Assembly: GCF_021869535.1 (NCBI RefSeq)
Contig: NW_026262712.1
Location: 110,109,640 to 110,173,639, forward strand
From: Mytilus californianus
Lineage: Eukaryota; Mollusca; Bivalvia; Mytilida; Mytilidae
Length of the DNA: 64,000 bases
Direction of reading: 5' to 3'
Shown here: one piece after another, positions 50,301 through 62,300 of the stretch
Position numbering within the stretch: the stretch's first letter is position 1
Layout: every line of letters starts with the position of its first letter
Program-made: the position numbers and the translations under genes
Notes under the pieces: generated by a model
Database searches by the model: none
The model's input: only the letters and a program-made list of their open reading frames with translations
What the model was told of the DNA's origin: nothing

Positions 50301-53300
50301 AACTGAACAAATGTGCTAAATTTTATATTGCTGTTACGGTATAAATAAGAAGATGTGATATGAGTGCCAGTGAGACAACTCTTCATCCAAGTAACAATGT
50401 ATAAAAAATTAACAATTATAGGTCAAAGTACGGCCTTCAACACAGATATTCTTTGTCATTTATACAAAAAATTATTACTTTGGTTTCAAAACCACTCATT
50501 CGCAAACAATACGCAATTTTCAGTATCCAGCAGTTTAGTTGGACCAATGGAGAAGAATAAGCAGAAGAAGATAAATTGAGTTGACTTCCTGTCCGAAACT
50601 ATGTAAAACTCTAAAGGTTTAAGTTTTCAGTTATTAAGATGGTTGACTTTGGTCATAGACTGATAAATTTGGATTACGTATATTTAAGAAAACAGCAGAA
50701 TTGTATTTCCCTTATACAGTAAATTTTATTATCAACCATTTAAAAAACATACTTATTTGCTACAAAGAGATTTACTTGTAGCCATAATTCATATTTTTTT
50801 CTTTTACAGTGGATGTTGGTCGTACATTGGATATCTCAGCCGTACTCCACAAGATCTAAGTTTGGGAAATGGCTGTGTAAATGTAAGTTTTTTTTAATTT
50901 TTATTTAACAAAGATAGATTTATTTTGGTTCAACGTTATATAGATGATGTTCTCTCACTAAATAATTCAAAATTTGGTGACTATGTTGAACGCATCTATC
51001 CCATCGAACTTGAGATAAAGGATACAACAGATACAGATAAGTTTGCCTCATATCTTGACTTACATCTAGAAATTGACAATGATGGTTGGTTGAAAACAAA
51101 ACTTTACGACAAAAGAGATGATTTCAGCTTCCCAATTGTGAACTTTCCATTTCCGCGTAGCAACATTCCAACAGCGCCTGCATACGGAGTATACATCTCC
51201 CAGTTGATACGTTATTCTAGGGCTTGCATTTCCTATCCTGATTTCCTTGATAGAGGGGTTGCTGCTCACAAGGAGGCTATCAAACCAAGATTTCCAAGTG
51301 GTGAAGTTGAAATCGTCCTTTCGTAAATTTTACGGACGCCATTACGAGTTGGTTGACCGTTATGAAATATCCGTTTCACAAATGACAACGGAAATGTTCC
51401 AATTGTCGTTACTAAAATCCCGTCCCCTTTTCCACGAATGTGACCTACCGAATTAGACTATACATTTTTTTTCGCTATGGATATTCCGTATATCGTCAAG
51501 TTATCGGAATTCCAAATAGGGACTAACTGTGCACCACTTATTGCGGACCCGTTTCTGTATTGTTATGAGTTACAATTTATGACTAAAATCAGCGAAGACC
51601 CATCGGAACAACATCTGATACAAACATTTAATAACACTTTGAGATATTCGGATGATATATTGGCTCTCAATAATGACGACTTCAGTATGTAACTAAAAAG
51701 ATTTATCCTGCTTAAATAAAGCTAATACTAACAATGAACACTGCTCTTTCCTGGATCTTGATATCTATATCTTTAACGGGAAGTTTAATACCAAAATTTA
51801 TGATAAAAGAGATGATTTTTCATTTCCTATTGTTAATTATCCATTTTTAGATGGTGACGTTACCTTGTCACCATTTTATGGTGTTTATATATCTCAACTT
51901 GTTCGATTCGCTCGTGTATGAAACAACGTATTTGATTTTAACGAAAGAAATCTCTGTATTACTGAAACATTATTACATCAGGGTTTTCGATATCACAAAC
52001 TATTCAAATCATTTACTAAATTTTATCGTCGGTAAAAGGACACTATTCGTAAATATAAATCAACATGCAAACATCTTATACGTTCAGGTATTTCACATCC
52101 AATCTTTTATGGTAATATTCTTTACAAAGCACAAAAATTTCGGCATTCACCTCAAAAGCTAACCAAACCTTTAAACATGCTTATTCAGAAGGGATATAGT
52201 TACGATACTGTTGTCAGGTCATTGAAGATGGCATATTTTGGTATTAATATTGATTCACTCATAGGGTCTTTGCATCGGACATAAACACGTTTGTTCCAAA
52301 ACCAGTTGTTGGCATGATACGGGTTATGTTCTTCTCATATATTTTATGATGGTATGATACTTAACCCCTAACGGGAGGGGTTGTGCTTGATTTTCATATG
52401 ATGAAGACATAATCATTCAATCAGTTTAATTGAAGTATGGAGCTGGCATGTCAGTAACTGCTAGTAGTCCTTTGTTAATTTATGTATCATTGTCATTTTG
52501 CTCAGTTTCTTTTGTTACCTATTCTGACATCGGACTCGGACTTCTTTTAAACTGAGTTTTACTGTGCGTATTGCTGTGTGTTTGTTTATTCCACATTGGC
52601 TACAGGTATAGGGGGAGGGTTGAGATCTCACAAAACATGTTAAACCCCGCCGCATGTTTGCGCCTGTCCCAGGTCTGGAGCCACTGGCCTTTGTTAGTCT
52701 TGTATGTTTTTTAATTTTAGTTCATTTGTATGTTTTGGAGTTTAGTATGACGTCCATTTTCACTGAACTAGTACACATTTTTATTTAGGGGCCAGCTGAA
52801 GCCCGCCTCCGGGTGCAGGATTTTCTCGCTGTGTTGAAAACCCATTGGAGGCCTTCGGCTGTTTTCTGCTCTTTGGTCAGGTTGTTGTCTCTTTGACATA
52901 TTCCCCATTTCCATTCTTAATTTTATTATCACTGGGTTTGTACTAATATGAGCAATACGTCGGGTGCCAGAAGTGGAGCAGGATCTGCTTACCCTTCCAG
53001 AGCACCTGAGGTCACCCCCAGTTTTTGGTGGGGTTCGTGTTGTTCAGTGTTTAGTTTTCTATGTTATGTTTTGTGTACTATTGTTTGTCTGTAGTCTTTT
53101 CTTTTTTAGCCATGACATTTTCCTTTAATTTTCGACTAATGAGTTTGAATGTCCCTTTAGTATCCTTCGCCCCTCTTTTATCAGTTTAGTCGATATGTAA
53201 AACTTGGCAGATTTATATAGATAGTGGTATAATTGTCATAACCTCATTCAGAAGATACAAATCAAGGTAATAAACAACAACTGAGTTATTCGCATGAAAT

Positions 53301-56300
53301 ACAAAATAAACGAGAACCGATACGTCGACAGGGTAAGCGTCTCCAGCTATGTATGCATCACCTGCAATACGAATCCACACTCAGTCATAATTTCACGATC
53401 GAGAACATGACACAATAGGTAAATATGCAGATCAGATGACTTTTCTGGTATTGAAAATCTAAGACCATGAAAACATTCCGCTAGTGAGTAAGGACTAAGA
53501 CACATCGTAGCGCACAACCAACTTGAAATTATTACCGTAAAATTTGTGTAGTGTCGACTGCAGTCTGTCTTTATCATAACTCTGTAAGAGCAGGTTTTGT
53601 ATAAGGAGCACATAATGCCAGATCAATTATGTTCTCTGTATGCCTTATACCTCTGTTTAAAGGTGTATTACTAAATAGACATACATTTGTATTGTCTTTC
53701 TAACACGTATTTCTTACAATAGACCTGTAGACCTTACCTTGAACTAAGAATTGCTCTCACACACAACAAAATAAACAAGATACTTTGCGCTGTCTTCATT
53801 GTTTGTTCTTGTAAATGATTATATGCGAATTGAATTTGCCTTAGTTATGTAATTTAAAATTGTTAATCAGTCGATTTTAATTGTAATTATTTGCCGCAAC
53901 CTTCTGTTATCTAGTATGTAAGCCTTGTATATTTACGGAATATTCATGTTTCTTGTATATATATATTTGTTTATTCTCACAAACCAAATTACAAAGGTAT
54001 AGAGGTAGTGACATGTACACCCTTTAGATCTTTTATAGTATCAACATTATAAGCTTATTTTTCACAAAACTTCTATTACCCGCTATTTTCAGATTTTTTT
54101 AAAATCTAAATAAATATTGACAGTATTTTTTAATACCGCTGGTTTCATGTTTACATATATATTTTTTGCCATTCATTTTCACTATTTACCATCGTTTTCT
54201 CATTAACTTATATGTCATTACGATCCAACAGACATTTTTTGAAACGAGTCCATTGTAGGGGAAATATAATGTTTGTGTCTCTAGAACTCCTTCTGTAAAG
54301 AATTTAAATAAATGGAAATGTACTGTTACATGTACGCATAAACTCTCTCGCATTAAAGAGTTCTTAACCATTCGACATCACGTCTTGTACATTTTGTCCC
54401 ATCTCACACAAATTGATTTGTCAAAAACTAAAATTAAATTTTAACATCCCTTAAAGCAAAAGTACTGCCCGTTGAACCATTGATGCATATATATGTTATC
54501 GATTTACCGAACTCAAAGAAGATGGTACGATAGGAGCCATTATTTGGCCAAAGAAATTGCAAAAATAGTATATTATTGCAATGATTGTTTACCGATGTCG
54601 TCTGATAAATCGATTAGGAAGACAAAACAAGGTAACACACAAACATTGAACTCCATAAGGAGCGAGACTGGATTCATCGTCAGGGTAAGCATCTCCTACT
54701 GTGAATGCATCAACCGCCATGCGAATCAACACTTAGTCAAAATGTCACAATCAGGAATATAAGACATAACGTATCGATCAACCAAGTCATGATGGTGACC
54801 GTGAAACTTATGTTGTATCGATTCTAGTCATTCTTACCTACATCTCCTTTGGAGCAGTCCGTATATTATGAACATACACGAGCGTAACGTATCACTTGAG
54901 ATAAGTAAACCCAATACGATAGAACAGAGGGTAAGTTACTGCCGGGAAATGGGAAGTTGACAATTGGAATTGAAAGTTGAAATCATCACGCTTGTCATAG
55001 AAGTCGTCCATTGGTATCAATATCGAAGAAAAGATTAATATATGAAGCAGATCATTTTGTTTTGATAGTATCTTTAATCTAAAGTTCACTAGGATAAATG
55101 AGATGCAAGCACTCACTGAAATTTAGGTTAAAGGATGACAGGACTTCAATCATATAATTATCTGAAAGTGAAAGAAACAACTTTGCATGATGTTTTTTTT
55201 TTTCTATTTGTCTATGAGAAGGTTTTGTATTCATTCTGATTCATTTGATTACAGAAACAAATCGGCTAGGATGGAAGCACAACAGGTGCCAATCGAAATA
55301 TCGACTGAGTGTTGAAAGATCAATTTACACTACTCAACAAATAAAAAAAAGTTTATGCATTTTGGACAAATAAGAATAAAATCGACATTTTACAAATAGT
55401 TTTTGAATAAGTAAGCATTGATCGAAGGTCTTATACAAAACGATATTTACACATTTTTACATCTTTGCATAAGAAATCTAAAACATCTTGTTTCAAAATA
55501 TAGTTCTGGGAAAGTCTGAGGGTCATATCGAAATACAAAAGACAAGTTCTCAAAGTGAGGCTGTTTGTCAGTTTTTGAAGATTTGCATGAAACACAGGAA
55601 TTTCGATAATCTAAGGCTGCCTTAGACTATCAAATATTTCTGACACACAGTAATGTATTTTGAACATCTAACGGATGCTATTTGATAGATTTATATTACT
55701 TTTTCATTCAAGGACAATGCGATGCTGTATAACCGGTATATCTTTCATAATACTTTTTGGTTTACTTGTTTTCTTTAACTTCAAGTAAATGTTGTGACCT
55801 AAACATTTATTTAATAAAACTAATTATCACGGTAGTGTCAACGCAACATAAGATTATTTTACGTTGTTCAACCTCGTACTTTATTCGGCCGTTTTAACTT
55901 TTTTGATTAGAGCGTCACTGATGAGTCTTTAGTTACATAGACGAACCGCGCATCTGGCGTACAAAATTTAAACCCTGGTATATATAATGAGTGTATTCAA
56001 GGGAATTCACAGTTATACTTATTTTTTTTAAATGTATGATATATTTGCATGTACCATATTATTTCTTAAACTGAGTTGGGAAACGATTTACCTACCATTC
56101 TTATACTTTTATTTTTAGAAAGCAACAGCCGTTCACGAAATGATGCATGCCATTGGCTCTCAGCATGAGCAGGCGCGATCAGACCGTGATAATTACATGA
56201 CTATTATAGAAAAGAATATACAGAGTGGTCGCGAAAGTAACTTCCAAACAAAACAAACGATGAACAATCATCCATTAGATGCAGCATCTGATATGATGTA

Positions 56301-59300
56301 CGGGTTATATGTAAGTTTAATTAACCAGCAATATCACACACAGACAGAGCACTGCTTATCCTATAAATTTAGAAATAGATGTATCTGCTTAATTTGTAAC
56401 TGATTAATTTTTATATTAAATATAAATATCTGTCATTCATATGATATTTGTTTGGGAAGTGTAACGAAAGTTTAATAAACTTGAGTATGGTCCCCGCTAA
56501 AACATTCGGGGGCATGTAGTAATCGCTTTGTCCGTTCATCTGTCCGTTCGTCCCTCCGTACATTCATATGTCCGAAACAAATGGTTTGCGGATAAAGATT
56601 TGAGTACCCTTTGCTTGATTGGAAAGACACTTTTACAGATGGGCGATATAATGATTGATTGATTGTTGGTGTTTTAACGCCACTTTCAGCACTATTACCA
56701 TTTTTTGGCTGCCATTTTAATTGGCGAAGGAATACGGAGTGTCCAAAGAGACCCACTGACCTTCATTAAAAAAATGACAATCCTAGTAAGTTAGATTGAA
56801 GTCGAATTCACCTCTAACGTACGGGGTTCGGACTCACAACCCCAGTGTTAACAGGCTAGTTTTACAGTAGTTGATGAACTGCTTGGGACACTCGGCCACC
56901 GATTCCCCTGGAAAAAATATAGGAAAGGGAAAGAAGCCTCTTATTTTCAAGTTCATAGGTTAAAGTTACTGATACAAAAAGGAAATATGTAAAATCGTTT
57001 CCGTGTGGTAACTTGAGTATTCGAATCGAATAAAGGGTTTCCAGATGGTAACTAGGGCTCCCTTGTATGATTGAAATGGAACTTACACAGATGGCAGACA
57101 TAGAGAAGGGGGAAAGGCCTATGAATTTGGGCGACAATAGGTCAATAGAGTTTTCCTTGCTTGATAGGAATGAAACTTATACGGATGAAAGATATAGGGA
57201 TTTATATACTAAAATTGATTTTGGGGTCAACAGGTGAAAGGTCAAGATCACTGTTACTAAAATATATTCTATTAAAAAGTTGGTCTCGGTATGCTTTCTC
57301 ACTATGAATAATAACCAATTTATACATGCAACAAAATAGCAACTAAAGTACATGTTCATTTGTCCCACCATGCATACATATTAATTTGAACCTTTGAAAT
57401 AAATGTTCAGTTCAAGGAGTATCAGTTAGCAGTTGGGGCTTTTTACTTGTTGTTTCTAATAGGAAGAAATAATGTAATTAAAAAAAAAAAACCAACCCAC
57501 TGGTATATATTACTTTATAAATGTGGTAAAAGAAACCATAACCTATCATACGATAATACCTGATTAGATATATAAATATGAAAACAGATCCAGACAAATA
57601 TACAGACAGACAACATACCGAGTTAGAGGTCAAAAACCAGATGGACAAATATACAGACAGACAAACAGACAGCTCACATGTCAACAACCAGACAGACATA
57701 TATACAGACAGACAAACATACAGATCACAGGTCAAAAACCAGATGGACAAATATACAGACAGACAAACAGACAGCTCACAGATCAACAACCAGACAGACA
57801 TATATACAGACAGACAAACATACAGATCACAGGTCAAAAACCAGATGGACAAATATACAGACAGACAAACAGACAACTTACAGGTCAACAACCAGACAGA
57901 CATATATAGAGACAGACAAACATACAGATCACAGGTCAAAAACCAGATGGACAAATATACAGACAGACAAACAGACAGCTCACAGATCAACAATCAGACA
58001 GACATATATACAGACAGACAAACATACAGATCACAGGTCAAAAACCACACGAACATATATACAAACAGACAAACAGAAAACTCACAGGTCAACAACCACA
58101 CGGACATATATACAGACAGACAGATCGATCAATCGATTGATAGATAGATAGAAAAACAACTTACAAAAGATTCCACGGTTAAGATTTAGTACACCATACG
58201 TGCATTTCGTCTACATAAGGCTTAAAATTGGCAGTCGTATAAAAACAGTAGATAGCCACATTAGATAGTGTTGTATCAAATACATCATTGAAGGCGTTAG
58301 CCCGATAAGGTGCATTTGATTTACACCAAGATAGTACGGTTAATGGAAAAGCTAGTACCTTTTAGCAGTTTGATCTTATTTTACGGTAAAACATGATAAA
58401 TGCATGTGTGTGTTTGAAAGATATAAGACAAAAAGCAACTCAAAAACAAAGGTAAACCAAAGTCAGTAGTCTGTCTGCATATAACATTTTGCACTAGTAT
58501 TTTATTTTAGTTTTTGCACTGTAAAATGTAATTATTTGAATTCAAGACTTGAACTCTACTTTTCTAATCTATATATTAAATTTATAAATGAAAACACTCA
58601 TTTGTGTTTACGAAACGTTAATAGCAAAGTGTGGTGTAGATGTGCGATGGAAAGCTCTTTGCAAATGTCAAATGGTTAAAAAGAACCCAATGTATTTTGA
58701 TTTACATCTCTTCTACGTAAAGTAACGAAGAAATCAGATAACAGGTCATAAAATTATAATAAAATTGTTACTTTAAGATATGAATCAGGACAATACCTCG
58801 CGAACAACCTTTATTTATTTCCTTTTCAAAGTGTCATTATTATCATGGGAACTCTAAACAATTGGTTTTTTTACAGGATTTCTCTAATAATGGAGGCAAA
58901 ACAATAAAGTTTAAAGACTGGCGTCTAGAGTTCCAGGCAGACAGTGCTACAGGCTTAATGTTCTATGATGTGGCCGATATTACTACAGCTTATACATGTA
59001 CAGGTAAACTATTAAATCAGGAATGCACATGAGTTAATTATCAGTGTTGTTCGGTCACGAGTTGAACATTTTTCGATATTTTAATTCTTGGATTATTTTT
59101 TTTTTTTATTTTTTTATTTGTCAGGATGAAACATGTGAAATTACATTCTACAGTATTAGCATTCTACAGTATTATACACAAATTATAAAAATTAGGTAAC
59201 ACGTGTAAGATCGATCACGTCATAATGATATAATAAGATATATATATATATTACAATTGATTTTGTTAATTAAAAGCTGCTTCTAACAATTGCCACTTCT

Positions 59301-62300
59301 GACCCATATTTACATTTTGTGCAGGGGTTAAGAAACATACAGAGTATTTTTCTTTATATTAATCCAATATTTTAAATATTCTATCCCACCCAATTTTGTG
59401 GGCAATATATTCTTACATCTACATTTGTATATATAGTATTTAAATAGCAACACAATATTATTTACTGTTTTACTGTTGACAAAATCCTCAAACAGACCCA
59501 AAATTATTTCTTTTGCACTAAAAAGGCAAGAAAATGTCATAATTTCTAATCCAGTCTATTATGGATAGCCAGAAATTTTGTATAACATTACATTCCCAAA
59601 AAATGAGAAATTTTGTTTTCTCTGATTTCTGAAAAAAATGTACATAGTTCAGTTTCTTTTAATTTACATTTCAATAAAAATGAATTACATTGTAGAATCC
59701 TATGAACAATCTTAAAAGGGAAATTTTGTAAAAAACGAATTTCTGGTTATAATAAAAGGTATGGATTAAATCATATTCCAATCTTCATTCTGCATATTCA
59801 AATCTATTTCCCATTTATTACAGGAAAATAAAGCTAATACTTTATTATCTTCCAAAAATAATTTATAGAAATATTTACAGGGTTTTGGTTCCTTTTTAAC
59901 TTTATCTACCAAACTATTTTCAATATTGTCCAATTTAGAACTACCTTATATCATACTTTTCCATACATTTGGAATTGCACTTGCCACAAAACTCTACAAA
60001 ATTAGTATTGATATTATACTTTTTTTTTTTAATTCTTCATATTAGAATAATGTGTTATTATCTGACACCAGATAATTAATAAAGAATACACAATTTTCAA
60101 TATATTTGATCTTCAAAATTATCTTGCCATCTACTAGTATTTTGATGTTTGGTTTCAGCCATATGAACATCAGTATTGATTTCAACTTTTACCTTATTTT
60201 GCAACTTGGAAAAAATTACCAGGATATCATGCCAAAAGGAATTGACTTGATACGCTAAATAAAGTAATCAATCTTGACTTCAGTGTAAAACTTTGTCTCC
60301 CCCAAATTTTTGTATATAACTTAGCAGCAACACTCTCCAAGGTGAGTAATTCTGTGGATCTAATAATTTTTAAACTATAGCAAAAATAGTAAATATAAGG
60401 CATCTTAAGACCACCATCACAGTGTTCGGACATTTCCACTGGTCTTTTCACTTTATCTGGTTTTCCTTTCCATGAAAAAATTGTAAAATATGTTCTGAAT
60501 CTTATTCAGACCACCTTCTGGGGGCTAGGAAGGACAGTCAGAACTTGAACCAATATTGGAAGTGCTAAAGTTTTAATAACTACAACCCTTCCAATATATG
60601 TTAGTTCTCTTTAAGCCCAAATATTTAGCAATGACTTAATACTGTTTGTATTAGGTTTAAAATTACATAAAGTCTTATCCACTTAAGCAAGCTCCAGCCA
60701 TATACATAATAGTCTGAACCTCCCAGAAAGATTCCAAACAAGATTTTTGTCTGGCAAAGTTTGTCCATACTACCCTTTTTTGGTGACCCAATCCATATGG
60801 CTTCAGTTTTGTCAACATTACACTTAAGTCCAGCACATTCTGAAAATCTATCAAACAAATGTTAACATTGATTCAGGGACTTTTGATCACCATCCAGGAC
60901 TAAGGAAGAATAGTCGGCAAATTGAATCAAAATTTTGGATTAGTTAATCTTTTTATTACATTGACCATGGGCTCTTAAATGGAAATAAAGTAACAAATGA
61001 AAGGAACTATATCGTTTTCTATGCTTTCTTAATTGTATTGATGCAACAGCATCGACAACGTCATGATAACACCCATTGTTGAAAGATGTTATAGGAGTGA
61101 AATTATCAAATTTATGTTACATGTGAAATTATTGGGTTTTTTTTTTATTTCACTTGGAAACCACGATACTAGTAATTCATTGCAACCAATGTAATAACTA
61201 TTTTATCATTTTATCCTTTTGGCATATATTGAGTTGATTTTTAATTTAATCATTGAGAGAACAGTAAAGAACTCATGGATAATAAATTTGTCTTGAATAC
61301 ATATATGCATAATGTTTTAGTGGTTTTTTGACGTTGAACTAGCTTTCAGTAACTGCAAATTCTCTCAGATCGGTACTTTGTGTCTTAAATCCTATTTTTA
61401 TTTCTGTTGATGCCTTATCAAGTCTATTTCAACTGATCTTTACAGTTTGCTCTTATGTTGCTCTGTTTAACAACTGACCCAAGTAAGGGGAAGGTTTTGC
61501 ACCCGCAATATGTTTAATCCCACCGCTTTCAGTATGTGACTGTCCCATGTCAGAAGACTGTAATTTAGTGGTGATCGTTTGTTGTTGTATATCATATTTG
61601 TTTTTCGTTTATTGTGTTCTACATAAATCAGGCCATTGGTTTTCGCGTTTGAATTGTTTTGCATTTTGCCATGTGGGGGTTTTAATGGCTTGCTTAAGTA
61701 TTTTCTACCCCAGGAATAGTTTACTTTAGCTGTATTTGGCAAGACCATTTGGAAATGTTGTGTCCTAAATGTTCTTCGTTCCTTATTTGGTCTGTTTAAC
61801 TTTTTGATTCGAGGGTCACAGATGAGTCTTGTTGAAGGTTGTACGATGACATATAGTTGCTAACTTGTACATAGTTTGGTCTATGGTGGATAGTTGTCTC
61901 ATTGGCAATCATACCACATCTTCTTGTTTTTGTAATAATCAGTTCCGATGAAAGCTTATTCCATTTGTTCTGCAGTCTATGGTAAATATTGCATTGGGAA
62001 AATACTCGACGAGCAGTACGGATTCAATGTAGCCTCCAATTAAACACTAATTTAGGTTGGTTTTGTTTCTTTTCACAAGTTCAAATGATTAAATTTGTTT
62101 CTAATTCCACTATGAAATACTGTTTCCAGCATCTTGTGGCACATCTGCTTCACTTTCTTGTCTGCATGGAGGATTCGTTGATAAAACCTGTACATGTAAA
62201 TGTCCTGACGTATTATCAGGAGAGTTTTGTGAGCAGCCAACTAACACCGGTAAGTACACAATCTGTATTTGGTAATGATTATGTAATAAAGAAAACCTGG

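Noticed and set aside
56820..56842. Possible tRNA gene (GGTTCGGACTC)
   Set aside because: No cloverleaf can be formed and no A box is found at the right distance; it belongs to a SINE-like repeat.
57478..58151. Three overlapping long open frames (157-189 codons) on both strands
   Set aside because: They are a by-product of a 51-bp satellite whose length is a multiple of three; products are pure repeats with no signal or domain.
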